Positions 55,434-64,000 of a DNA stretch of 64,000 bases are shown one piece after another. Positions within the stretch are counted from its first letter, which is position 1, and each line of letters starts with the position of its first letter. A program made the translations under genes and the position numbers. Source of the DNA: CAWANP01 sp963783445 (GTDB lineage: Bacteria > Chloroflexota > Anaerolineae > JAAYZQ01). The stretch spans positions 186,001 to 250,000 of the forward strand of contig CAWANP010000003.1 of the NCBI GenBank assembly GCA_963783445.1, written 5' to 3'. The notes under the pieces were generated by a model. It was not told the DNA's origin. It worked only from the letters and a program-made list of their open reading frames with translations, and did not search any database.

Positions 55434-55735
55434 TTCACACTTGTCCTCACGCCATATGCCGGTTTGATGTTTTGTCTATTGATGATAGTAGCAGATCTCT
55501 GGGATGTCAAGTGGGGCAGGTGCAACGCACCTTTTTGATGAACACGAAGAGCTGTCTGGGCGCGTTTTCTGTCGATTGCCGGGCATTCATCAGAGTGCCA
55601 AGGTGCGTTGCACCTCTACTCAAAAGAGCACCAGGCGCTAACCCGGTGCTCGATGTCCGCCGTGCTGCACTGCGTACGATTCCTCCCGATCTTCTGTCCG
55701 GTGTATGCTCTGTGGCACGCCCTGGGAGTACTGCG
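55434..55735. other. intergenic stretch with an inverted-repeat element
   Basis: No gene is visible. The stretch holds the 98-bp element at 55518-55615 and otherwise featureless sequence. Confidence 0.5.
55518..55615. mobile_element. 98-bp element with 15-bp terminal inverted repeats
   Basis: AGGTGCAACGCACCT (55518-55532) and its exact complement AGGTGCGTTGCACCT (55601-55615) flank 68 bp. Each end is itself a small hairpin (AGGTGC/GCACCT). The left end is followed by TTTTG. This is a MITE or REP-pair shape, with no coding capacity. Confidence 0.6.
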
Positions 55736-56162
55736 CTACCGCTCCATGCCCACCAGGTGGTCCTCAAAAGTAACCTCGCCCCGCAGCATCTTGTGGACCT
55801 CACAGGTCCGGGCCGAGTTGTAGAGGATGCGTTGCTCGCGGGGGGTCAATCCCTCGCCCAGGTCCAGGTGGCTGAGGAAGCGGGTTCGTGGTCTGGCGGC
55901 CCACAAACTCGGTGCGGCCCTCCACCGAGGCCTCCAGCCGCGTGGGCTTGATCCCTTTGTTGCCGGCGACCGCCGCCATGGTGAGGACCATTCAGGCCCC
56001 GAGGGCAGCGGCAACCAGCTCCAGCGGGCAGAAGCCCGCGCCCGGTCGATCCACTTGGGTGCGCTGATCGGCCTCAAAGCTGCGATCCCCGGCGGCAATG
56101 TGCACCCGTTGGTCGCCGATGTAGGTGGTCTTGACTGGTTCACCAGACTCTAGATCGTCCAC
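55736..56162 (-). CDS. OsmC-family protein, probable selenoprotein
   Basis: OsmC/Ohr-type thiol peroxidase-like protein, about 142 codons from the GTG at 56160-56162. It begins VDDLESGEPVKTTYIGDQR. The family block PLELVAAALGA is followed by TGA (55992-55994) exactly where the reactive Cys of the xLGxC motif should be. The frame continues as MVLTMAAVAGNKGIKPTRLE. The second Cys survives in SARTCEVHKML. A hairpin with a GGUC loop 21 nt after the TGA fits a bacterial SECIS (55961-55978). Another one-base shift near 55890 (around the RFLSHLDLG block) looks like a sequence error. A TGC to TGA substitution error is the alternative reading. Confidence 0.78.
55961..55994 (-). promoter_or_regulatory. 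UGA codon and putative SECIS hairpin in osmC
   Basis: The TGA is at 55992-55994 (minus strand). The hairpin TGGCGGC-GGTC-GCCGGCA (55961-55978) has four pairs next to the loop, one G-G mismatch, then two more pairs. The apical loop GGTC starts 21 nt after the TGA, inside the 16-37 nt window with G in the first loop positions, as in bacterial SECIS elements. Confidence 0.65.
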
Positions 56163-56215
56163 GCTTCCCCCTGATCAGAGTAATTCCCACCTGCGCCTCC
56201 GGCGCTGGGTCAGTT

Positions 56216-58786
56216 CTAGCGCTTTGCCTTCAGCCACCGCACACTGTTGGAGCGGCACTGCGGGCAGGTTCGCTCTACGATCTGGAAGACGTCGGCCCAC
56301 TGGTGGCCGCAGCGCATGCAGGCATAGTCGGCGGGCTGGCCGATATTCGCTGGCCTGGGGATTGCGCGGGCTGGGCACCCGGGCCTTGGCCAGCACCTCG
56401 CGCGTCTGCTCGACCTCCTCCGGCGTCACGCTCTGGCGCTTCTTCTCCGCTTCGCGTCATGATGGTCTGCCAGCGACCGCCCTCGGCCGCCGAACACCAT
56501 TCCAGCTGCAGCCGGTCGGGGCGCAGGCCGGCCTTCTCCAGGCCATCCCACAGGCCATCCATGGCGCCGCACCGTGCTGCGGTTGGCGTCGATGTAGTGG
56601 CAGTCGACATAGTGGCAGCCCGAAACCAGCACCACCGGCGCGCCCTTTCTTGAAGGCGTACCACACGAACTCGGGGCTCACCCGGCCCGAGCACATGGTG
56701 CGGATGATGCGGGCGTTGGGCGGGTAGGCCATGCGGGCCACGCCGGCCGTGTCGGCCCCGGCGTAGGAGCACCAGTTGCAGGCAAAGGTGACGATCTTGC
56801 TCCAGGGGTCCGTCCTCCAGGATGGCGTCGATCTGGGCATAGATGGCCTGGTCGGAGAAGTGGCGCATCTCGATGGCGCCGAACTTGCATTCGCGCGGCG
56901 CAGGTGCCGCATCCGGCGCAGGCAGCGCTGGTCACGTGGGCCACCTGCTTTTTCTGCCAGGTGATGGCCCCAAAGGGGCAGACGTCGGCGCACTGGCCGC
57001 ACATCTTGCACAGCTCCTCGTCCACCACGGCGGTGATGGCCTCCACCGAGAACTGGCTCTTGTTCAGCAGGATGGAGGCCCGTGAGGCGGCCGCGCTGGC
57101 CTGGGTGACGCTTTCCCGCACGTCCTTGGGGCTCTCGGCGGCTCCGGCGATGTAGACGCCCTTGGTGGGCGTGTCCACGGGGCGAAGTTTGGCATGGGCC
57201 TCTTTCAGAAAGCCGCTGGGCGACTTGGACAGGCTGACCAGCTGGCGGATCGCCTCGGTATCGGTGGCCGGCGTGGCGCCCACGGCCAGCACCAGCATCT
57301 CGAATTCGTGGACCTCCAGGCGGTTGGCCGTGGTGTTTTCCACCGTGACCCACAGGTTGCCGTTGTCAGGGTTCTGGCGCACCTCGCCCGGCAGGCCGCG
57401 GATATAGCGCACGCCGTTCATCTTGCTGCGCATCAGGAGCTCTTCGAAACCCTTGCCAAAGGCCCGCATGTCCATGTAAAAGACGGTGATGTCGGTGTCG
57501 GGATAGTTGTCCTTCAGGTACTGGGCCTCTTTGACGGTGTTCATGCAGCAGACATTGGAGCAGTAGGGGTTGCCCCGTTCGGGATCCTGTGTCCGCGAGC
57601 CAACGCATTGGATAAAGCCGATGCGCTTGGGCTGCTGCAGGTCGCCGGGCCGCCCCCAATGCCCGCCCAGCGGGCCGCCCGTGGAGACCAGCCGCTCGAA
57701 TTCCATGCTGGTGACCACATTGGGGAAGCGGGTGTAGCCGTATTCGTCCAGGGCCGTGGGATCGTAGACATCCATGCCGGTGGCGACGATGATGGTGCCC
57801 ACTTCGATATCGAGGATCTCGTCCTGCATGTCAAAGTCGATGCAGTTCTTTTCGCAGGCTTCGATGCACTTGCCACAGGCGATGGGGTTCTGGCCCAGGC
57901 ACTCGTCGGCGGCCACGACGTAGGACGAGGGCACGGCCTGGGGAAAGGGGATGTAGATCGCTTTCCGGCTGCCCAGTCCCATCTGGAACTCGTCGGGCAC
58001 GACGACTGGGCAGACAGCGGCGCAGTCGCCACAGGATGTGCACTCGTTCTCGTCCACGTAGCGGGCTTTCTTGCGGATACGGGCCTTAAAGTTGCCCACA
58101 TAGCCCGTAACGTCCTCGACTTCGGAGTAGGCCAGCAGTTCAATCTTGGGATGTCGACCGACATCCATCATCTTGGGGCCGAGAATTCATATACTACACT
58201 CGATGTCGGGATAGACCTTGTCAAGCTGGGCCATGATGCCGCCGATGGAGGGCTTTTTTTCCACCAGGTAGACCTTGTGACCCGAGTCGGCCAGGTCAAG
58301 GGCCGCCTGCATGCCGGCCACGCCACCGCCGATGACCAGCGCCGCGTGGGTGACCGGGATCTGCTCCTCGTCCTGGGGATAGAGCCAGCGGGCGCGCGCC
58401 ACGGCCACCTTGACGATGTCCTGGGCCTTTCGCGTGGCCGCCTGCCCGGTCGCCGGGGGTCACCCACGAGCAGTGCTCGCGGATGTTGGCCATCTCCAGC
58501 AGATAGGGGTTGAGCCCGGCCCCCTCGATGCACTGGCGAAAGATCGGCTCGTACGAGGTCGGCGAGCAGGAAGCCACGACCACGCGGTTGAGGTTGTGCT
58601 CGTAGATCGTGCGTCTGGATCTCCTGCTGCCCCGGATCGGCGCAGGTATACTTGTTCCCTACGGCCGCGACCACGTCGGGCAGGGTCTCGGCGTACGTCG
58701 CGCACGGCTTCGGTGTCCACGGCGCCGGCAATGTTGGAGCCGCAGTCACACACAAACACGCCGATGCGCAGATTGTCTGTTGACAA
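56216..58786 (-). CDS. HdrA-MvhD fusion, selenocysteine-containing, frameshifted
   Basis: A heterodisulfide-reductase A-like flavoprotein fused to an MvhD/FlpD hydrogenase-type Fe-S subunit, about 856 codons. TTG 58786 lies behind AAGGAGG. It has GVFVCDCGSNIAG at the start, the FAD site VIGGGVAGMQAALDLA, then CSI-TGA-ILGPKMMDVGR. HdrA proteins have CSxC here, so UGA replaces the second Cys. After it come two ferredoxin-like clusters (ECTSCGDCAAVC, CGKCIEACEKNC), CSNVCCMNT, and a C-terminal pair (CKMCGQCADVCPFG, CAGCGTC). The MvhD part shows FACNWCSYAGAD, MCSGR and SGCHYVDCHY. It ends in a zinc ribbon (CMRCG, CPQC). Several one-base shifts break the frame but skip no motif. The complex would bifurcate electrons between ferredoxin, NAD or disulfides. 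Confidence 0.85.
58149..58189 (-). promoter_or_regulatory. UGA codon and SECIS hairpin in hdrA
   Basis: The TGA is at 58187-58189 (minus strand). The hairpin GGATGTC-GGTC-GACATCC (58149-58166) has a perfect 7-bp stem. Its GGTC loop starts 28 nt after the TGA, inside the bacterial SECIS window. The loop sequence is that of the classical E. coli fdhF element. Confidence 0.82.
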
Positions 58787-58817
58787 CTTTGTTCCTCCTT
58801 GGAAGCGGTCAGCTTTC

Positions 58818-58901
58818 AGCGCTCAGCGTTTCCTACGACGGGCTGGCTGAGCGCTGCCACATGTCGGTAAACGTACGTCCTATGGACGCGCGGTTACCGA
58901 C
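58818..58901. repeat. two long hairpins upstream of hdrA
   Basis: AGCGCTCAG (58818-58826) pairs with CTGAGCGCT (58847-58855). A second, longer hairpin spans 58863-58901 (GTCGGTAA/TTACCGAC with inner CGTCC/GGACG and loop TAT, 16 of 18 pairs formed). They lie between the response regulator end and the hdrA start. They could end the kinase operon transcript or shape the hdrA leader. Confidence 0.55.
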
Positions 58902-58930
58902 GCTGATCCGCTCTGGGATTGTCCTGCTTG

Positions 58931-59401
58931 CTAGCCATCTTTTTCGCGCTGCCACGTCTCGTACCGGTGGCCGCGCATATAGTCCGTCTCTTTGACTGCG
59001 CTTCGCTCACGGGCGGCCTGGTCGACCGCCTCGTGCACGGTCTGCCTGAATTCCTCCGAGTCGAACTGTTCTTTGCGGAAAAAGTCAAAGGCATGGTACT
59101 CCCGGAAGGCCCGCCGCTGGGTCTCCATGGTCCCGTGACCGGTGATCATGATCACCTTGGTCGCGTCTTGCCGTCCCTGGATCTCGGCCAGCAGGCGCAT
59201 GCCATCTTCGTTGCTCTCATCGGTCTCGACCAGCCGGATGTCCAGGATCGCCAGATCCAGGTCCTTGGTCTCGTCAAGATAGTCCTGCGCCTCCCGGAGC
59301 GTGTCCACCGCTTGGATCTCATGGCCTTCGCGCTGCAGCAGGCCGCTCAGCAGCTCTCGCCAGTCTGCAAAATCTTCGACAATCAGGATTTTGCCTCGCA
59401 T
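58931..59401 (-). CDS. response regulator, receiver domain only
   Basis: A 156-residue CheY-like protein. The phospho-acceptor Asp lies in LAILDIRLVE near residue 54, with acidic ED residues in LIVEDFADW, the Thr/Ser switch in MITGHG and a Lys in FRKEQF. After residue 125 a charged tail (ARERSAVKETDYM) has no DNA-binding domain. The start overlaps the kinase gene by 19 bp, so the two form a two-component pair. Confidence 0.87.
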   Translation of the reverse strand: MRGKILIVEDFADWRELLSGLLQREGHEIQAVDTLREAQDYLDETKDLDLAILDIRLVETDESNEDGMRLLAEIQGRQDATKVIMITGHGTMETQRRAFREYHAFDFFRKEQFDSEEFRQTVHEAVDQAARERSAVKETDYMRGHRYETWQREKDG

Positions 59402-61137
59402 AACCCGCTCTGCTCCCTGCTATGCCTTTTCATGCTCGTTCGTCTGGAGACTGAAGGCAGACGTACTGTAAAGGTCGCGCCTGCACCCGGCCTGCTGTCA
59501 CAAACGATGGTACCGCCCTGCTGCTCGATAAAGGTTCGCACCCACCACAGACCAAATCCCAGCCCGTCGGTACTCTGCTGGAACATATCCCACAGATGGA
59601 CCATCTGTTCCGGCGTGAATCCATCGCCCGTATCGCTCACCTCGGCGACGACCCAGGATCCGGCTTCATCCCATTCCAGCCGGGTACCAAGCTCCAACCA
59701 CTTCCGCGGCTGGCCCTCCATCGCCTTCTGAGCGTTGGTGATCAGCTCCAAAAATACGTCGACCAGCAACGAATTGCTCTCCACTTCCGGCAGACCCTGA
59801 GCATAGTCCTGGAGGACGTGTACATCAGAACTTGCACCCACGGGACTGGATTCGTCTGCCGGACCGGGCTCAGGTGAGCTGCCTGCAGGGCCTCGTTCAG
59901 CAACCGGTTGACATCGAAGCGCGCTCTCGGGCCAGGCTCTTGAAAGGGCCGGAACAGGGCGTCGGCCAGCCTTAGCACGAAATGGCTGTTGCGCTCAATA
60001 CGGTCCAGGTTGGCTTCGATCCACTCCCGGTCGGCTTGGGGCAGTTGCAGCTCGCTCAGGGCGCGGCGGATCTCACCAGCGCTGGCAGGCACGATGCCGA
60101 TCAGGTTGTTGATGCGGTGGGCCAGGGCCGTGGCTGCCTGGCCCATGACGGTCCATTTCTCGGCAGCCACCCGGCGCTCCTGCTCGTCCTGCAGCGTCTG
60201 GTGCATCAACTGAAGCTTCTGGTGCTGGGTGGCGTTCTGGATGGCGATCACCGCTTCCTGGGCCAGGGCCTGCAGCAACTCGACGTCGTGCTGGTCAAAG
60301 GCGGCACGACGGGTACTCTCCAATAGCAACACGCCAAGCAGTTCTTTGTGCTCGTGTCGATTCTCCAGCACCGACCAGCAAGGGCACCGCCACGCCCGAG
60401 CGCATCTCGTCAAAGAGTACGACGTTCTGCGGATCCTGGCGCAGGTCAGGACTGAGGTAGGGTTCCGCTGCTGTGCGACCAAGCCCGTGATCCCGTGACC
60501 GATGGGGAAGGTGTAGGCCCTCACCTCCGGCGTCCACCCCTCGCCCACGTAGGCTTTCAGGACCAGCTCTCCGGTTTCGGGGTTGAGCAAACGCAACGAA
60601 CCATGCTCGGCGCCAACCAGCCCCACCGCTTTGTCCAGGATCAGGGTCAGCACACGATCCAGATGCACGCTGGAGGTGAGCGCGACGTCGATCACGTGCA
60701 GAGCGCGGAACTGGGCCGTCATCCGCGCCAGCCGCTCGGCCTGGCGAAGCATGGTCGCTGCCAGGTCGGCCAGTGGCTGGAGCAAGAACGATGTCCTGCT
60801 CGTCAAAGCTACGATCGGGCGCGTCGTCAAACACCACGAGCACGCCCCGCACAATGTCCCCCCAGATGGCAGGCACGGCCAGCGCAGACGGCCGGCCCAT
60901 GCGCCTTTCCAGAACCGCTTCCCGGGATTCTATCACGCGCTCGGGCAGCGCCTCATCCCAGGGTATCCCGCTCAGATTGTGGGAGACCACCAGCTTGGCC
61001 GGCCCGTTCTCAGGCGCGCAGACATAGAAGCCGCTTCCCGCGGCGCGCAGCAGAAGCGCGGCTTGTTGGGCGGTGCTTCCCAGGAAAGCCGGGGCGGCGA
61101 CTTGAATTGGCCACGAATCAGACTGGCCAGACGGCAT
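59383..61137 (-). CDS. GAF-domain sensor histidine kinase, frameshifted
   Basis: A soluble kinase of about 585 codons from ATG 61137. Residues 1-120 form a first GAF-like domain (LLLRAAGSGFYVC). A second GAF domain follows (LHLIDVAL-like start, LTLILDKAVGLVGAEHGSLRL by parts, FPIGHGITGLVAQ). The H box region reads ALAHRINNLIGI. The ATPase domain includes FLELITNAQKAM (N box), DTGDGFTPEQ (G1) and DGLGFGLWWVRTF (G2). Shifts near 60810, 60400 and 59830 break the frame between domains. With no membrane helices it senses a cytosolic signal. The partner is the receiver at 58931, and the neighbours are Hdr genes. Confidence 0.8.
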
Positions 61138-61202
61138 CGGTATTCCTATTCAGAGCGCTCGTGTGTCCAGCCCCTGGACGAGGCAGCGAGCGCACTCTAA
61201 GA

Positions 61203-62532
61203 TCATGCTTTTCCAATGGCCCTGTAGGTGAAGCCAGCTTCTCGAACCACCCTTGCGTCAAAGACGTTCCTGCCGTCAATCAATACCGGCGTGCGCATCG
61301 TCTCCCTGAGCCAGTTCAGATCCAGATCAAAGTAATGCCGGTGCCTGGTGACAATGACCGCCGCGTCGGCGCCGGCCAAGGCCATCTCCAGATCGCGGGT
61401 CAGTTCATAACCATCCAGGTGGCGTACGAAGGGGTCGTGGGCGACCACGCCGGCGCATTTCTCCTGCAGGGCATCGATCACGGCGATTGCCGGCGTATTC
61501 CGGGTGTCGTCCGAGTCCTCCAGGTAAGCCACACCGAGTACCGCAACCTTGGCCCCATCCAGGTCGACTCCCCGCCCGGCCAGCGCTTGCACGGTCAAGT
61601 CCGCCAGGTGAAAGGGCATCTCGTCGTTGATCTCGCGGGCCAGGGCGATCATGGGCAGGTCCACCGGGTACGCTCCGTAGGTATCCACTCCGAACTTGAG
61701 CAGCCAGGGGTCTTTGGGCAGACAGTGACCTCCCACCCCGGCGCCTGCCAGGTGCATGTGCCGGTCATGCCGGGCGTTCATCAGTCCGCGTATCTCATAG
61801 ACGTCCACGCCCATCGCCTCGCAGATCCGTGCCATCTCGTTGGCAAAGGCAATGTTGACGTCGCGGTAGGCGTTCTCCATCGTCTTGGCCAGTTCCGCCG
61901 TCAGCACGCTGGCAGGCGTGATCTCTTTGCGGACGATCGTTTTGTACAACGCTACCGCCCGACGGGTGCTTTCCTCGTCAATGCCGCCCACCACCCGGGG
62001 AAAATCGGTGATATACTCCAGCAGCTTGCCGGGCATCACCCGTTCGTAGGAAAAGGCCAGGTGAAAATCTGTGCCGCACCGCAGACTCGATCCCTCTTCC
62101 AGGATCGGTTTGACTACGTGCTCGGTGGTGCCGGGGGCCACGGTGGACTCGATCACCACCAGCGTCCCGGGCTGCAGGATAATTGGCGGCCTGGGCGCTG
62201 ACCGTGCGCAGGCTGAGGTATTCGGGGATGCGCTCCGTGTTGGTCGGCGTCTGGACGTCAATGAGGATGACGTCAGCGTCCTTGCAGACCGCAAAATCAT
62301 CTGTCACTCGAAAGGTCTTTTTCTGCAGAACCACCCGGGCAATCAGCTCGTCCATGCCCGGTTCGTCGCCCTCAAAGGGGTTCTTGCCGTCGTTGATCCA
62401 GTCGATCTTCCAACCAGATCGGCGGGACCGCCGCTGGATGCCCGTGACAATATGTCCTGGCACATCAGCCAGCAACGCTGCCGCTGGAATGCCGACGTAG
62501 CCCATGCCGATTACGACGATATTTCGTTCCAT
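61203..62532 (-). CDS. UDP-glucose/UDP-ManNAc-type nucleotide-sugar dehydrogenase, one frameshift
   Basis: Oxidises a UDP-hexose to the uronic acid in two steps. The gene begins at ATG 62532 (MERNIVVIGMGYVGIP, NAD site). A one-base shift near 62190 breaks the text after PEYLSL, which resumes as LQPGTLVVIESTVAPGTTE (by parts: VVIESTVAPGT). The active-site Cys is in GVGGHCLPKDP, followed by LLKFGVD. About 443 codons, typical for the WecC/Ugd branch. It lies between the kinase and the Hdr genes with no other polysaccharide gene in view. Confidence 0.85.
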
Positions 62533-62612
62533 CAATTCTCCGATCATCTCTTTGGTCCCGGCTCGCTGGCTATCACTCAGGAAAGAAGTGCATACCAACA
62601 ACCGGAACTTCT

Positions 62613-63773
62613 CTACTCCCCATCACCCAGCGCCCGGCCGATCCAGCTGGTCAGATCCTCAACTTTCACCACCTGGCCCTCCTGCTCGAGGCCAGTGGCC
62701 GCATTGAGATCACGTGCTGTACAGGCCAAATGGATCTGACACTTTGGACAAGCCGTCAGCATCACCCCAGCCCCCGTCTCCCTGGCCTGGCGCAGTTTCT
62801 CCTTCTGGATCAGTTTGGCGCTTCCGCCGCAGTTGACCCACCCCGTGGAGCCACAGCACATGGCCCGCTCGCGATTGTCCTCCATCTCGACCAGTTCCAG
62901 ATCGGGGACGCTGCCGATGACCTCCCGCGGCGGTTCATAGACATCCAGGAAGCGGCCCAGGCGACAGGCATCGTGGTAGGTCACAGAACCCGGTGACGGC
63001 TCGAAAGTCAGCTCTCCCTCTTTGACCTTCTCAGCCAGGAGTTCGGTGAGATGCATCATCTCGAAAGGCAGCGCACCCACGTGCGCTGGGTAGTCGGTCT
63101 GGAAGGCATTATAACACTCGGCGCAGGTAAAGACGACCTTCTTTGCGCCAGTGGCCTTGATGGCCTCCACGTTGCGTTCTGCTAGACGTCGAAAAGTGTC
63201 CACATCGCCGGCCAGCAGCAGGTCCGCACCGCAGCACCGTTCCTCGTTGCTCACGATGGGGGCAATCCCGACTTGATTCAGCAACCGCACGGCGCTGCGA
63301 GCCGTGTCGAGGGCGTTCACCTCCAGGTTGGCAAAGATGACGTCGAAAAAGGGCAGGCAACCCACAAAGTACAGGTACTCACCCTCCTCCGCCACTTGCA
63401 TGTCTTCAGAGAGCCAGCCCGTTCGCTCCTGATGGGCGCTCTCAGCTTGGAGGCGCATGACCTCTTGCAGGATGCCGTCGTGGGCGTAGGTACCCCGCTC
63501 TCCGGCCTGATATGCCTCGGCTCGCATTTCGATGATGAACCGCGTAAAGTCCACGTCCGACGGGCACCGGGTACTGCACAGCCCACAAGTCATGCAGCTC
63601 CACAGGCGAGGATCGGTAATCACAGATTCAGCTTCGCCAAAGACCACACGCTCAACGAGGCGACGTGGCGAGAACTCTAGATCGACCCGGGCCAGGGGGC
63701 AACTGCCGGTGCATTTTCCACAATCCAGGCACAGGTAAGCGCGTGTTCTCTGAACGATAGGCTGATAATTCAT
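62613..63773 (-). CDS. HdrD/HdrBC-like Fe-S oxidoreductase with two CCG domains
   Basis: A 386-residue protein that combines an HdrC-like ferredoxin part and an HdrB-like CCG part. The N-terminal clusters are CLDCGKCTGSCPLA and CMTCGLCSTRCP. The two CCG motifs are EERCCGADLL and AMCCGSTGW, with CPKCQIH near the C terminus. HdrD-type subunits hold the noncubane Fe-S centre that reduces disulfides or couples to lactate or succinate-type donors. Its ATG overlaps the stop of the mvhD gene upstream as ATGA. It may pair with the Sec-containing HdrA at 56216. Confidence 0.87.
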   Translation of the reverse strand: MNYQPIVQRTRAYLCLDCGKCTGSCPLARVDLEFSPRRLVERVVFGEAESVITDPRLWSCMTCGLCSTRCPSDVDFTRFIIEMRAEAYQAGERGTYAHDGILQEVMRLQAESAHQERTGWLSEDMQVAEEGEYLYFVGCLPFFDVIFANLEVNALDTARSAVRLLNQVGIAPIVSNEERCCGADLLLAGDVDTFRRLAERNVEAIKATGAKKVVFTCAECYNAFQTDYPAHVGALPFEMMHLTELLAEKVKEGELTFEPSPGSVTYHDACRLGRFLDVYEPPREVIGSVPDLELVEMEDNRERAMCCGSTGWVNCGGSAKLIQKEKLRQARETGAGVMLTACPKCQIHLACTARDLNAATGLEQEGQVVKVEDLTSWIGRALGDGE

Positions 63774-64000
63774 AGAGATGTGATTCTCCCCCTTGGCGTC
63801 TGCGATCCTAGCGCGAGACCCCGCGGTTGGCAGGCAGGCTCGACAAACATGCGTACCTTCTCTGCCAACGCGTCACCTTCACCCACCGATACCTGATGGA
63901 ACGCCAGTTGCCCACCACTAAATCCTAGCATCTTGGCCAGCTTGCGGACCTCTTCGAAGAGGTCCATGGCCCGCCGGCTGCCAAACTCATAGCGACACTC
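63770..64000 (-). CDS. MvhD/FlpD-type hydrogenase Fe-S subunit, C-terminal part
   Basis: The gene enters from the right edge, so only its C-terminal 76 codons are visible. They read CRYEFGSRRAMDLFEEVRKLAK, then FHQVSVGEGDALAEKVRMFVE (quoted in part), matching the end of MvhD/FlpD proteins that link Hdr to hydrogenase or formate dehydrogenase. It overlaps the HdrD-like gene start, forming an operon of at least two. A stand-alone mvhD beside hdrD, in addition to the HdrA-MvhD fusion, shows a second Hdr-type complex. Confidence 0.72.
   Translation of the reverse strand, partial: ECRYEFGSRRAMDLFEEVRKLAKMLGFSGGQLAFHQVSVGEGDALAEKVRMFVEPACQPRGLALGSQTPRGRITSL

Noticed and set aside
57194..58513. 439-codon plus-strand frame over hdrA
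   Set aside because: Antisense to an Hdr gene with recognisable cluster motifs.

Overview
The window looks like a high-GC bacterial chromosome segment, most likely from the phylum Chloroflexota (Anaerolineae or Caldilineae type). The pointers are a secreted protein ending in FLPLILR (a tail I associate with exported Chloroflexota proteins), short hairpin repeats of the kind seen in genomes of that phylum, Shine-Dalgarno-led genes with sigma70-like TTGACA/TATAAT promoters, and Hdr-type and molybdenum enzymes that suggest anaerobic or facultative metabolism. The taxonomy is inference.

Layout. 1-7.2 kb: purB end, a secreted DNRLRE/DUF11 protein, tRNA-Arg(CCG), malQ and pyrD-pyrK, the last behind a leader terminator. 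7.5-18.5 kb: a UPF0261 gene, then genes that mature and supply molybdenum hydroxylases (sufU, xdhC, a DUF364 protein, a MoeA/MogA-like protein, a FecCD-type ABC importer with PadR control, MoxR and CoxE). 18.6-47.7 kb: a large catabolic island. It holds a cyclase-SDR-alcohol dehydrogenase operon facing a long operon (UTRA regulator, MBL lactonase, two more UPF0261 genes, two URO-D-fold methyltransferases, a DhnA/LsrF-type aldolase, a RuBisCO-like protein, 3-hydroxyacyl dehydrogenase, BKACE, UlaG-type lactonase). Then come an MFS transporter, an FCD regulator, cupin-SDR, an MDR dehydrogenase, a molybdenum hydroxylase whose large subunit is split in two, VOC, a second cyclase-SDR-MDR set and a two-subunit transketolase. 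47.7-55.4 kb: a 13-bp minisatellite, a pyrF-pyrE fusion, hesB, dtd, small mobile-element-like repeats, a sensor kinase and a U32 peptidase-family gene. 55.7-64 kb: osmC, an hdrA-mvhD fusion, a response regulator and kinase, a UDP-sugar dehydrogenase and a second Hdr/MvhD locus.

Main results. (1) Two probable selenoproteins: in-frame TGA codons sit exactly at conserved cysteines of HdrA (58187-58189) and OsmC (55992-55994). Each is followed by a hairpin with a GGUC loop at 28 or 21 nt, matching the bacterial SECIS rule. (2) An exact 11-mer, CGATTATCGAT, occurs at four regulatory positions of the catabolic island and defines a regulon, probably of the FCD regulator. (3) The island combines a RuBisCO-like protein, three UPF0261 proteins, two corrinoid-type methyltransferase homologues, lactonases and a Mo hydroxylase. 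I know of no described pathway with this set.

Caution: many conserved genes (purB, malQ, pyrD, pyrK, sufU, the FecCD permease, one UPF0261, the MFS gene, the transketolase N subunit, both kinases, U32, osmC, hdrA, the UDP-sugar dehydrogenase) carry single-base frameshifts, often in short G/C runs. Assembly or read errors are the likeliest cause, so I annotate them as genes rather than pseudogenes.
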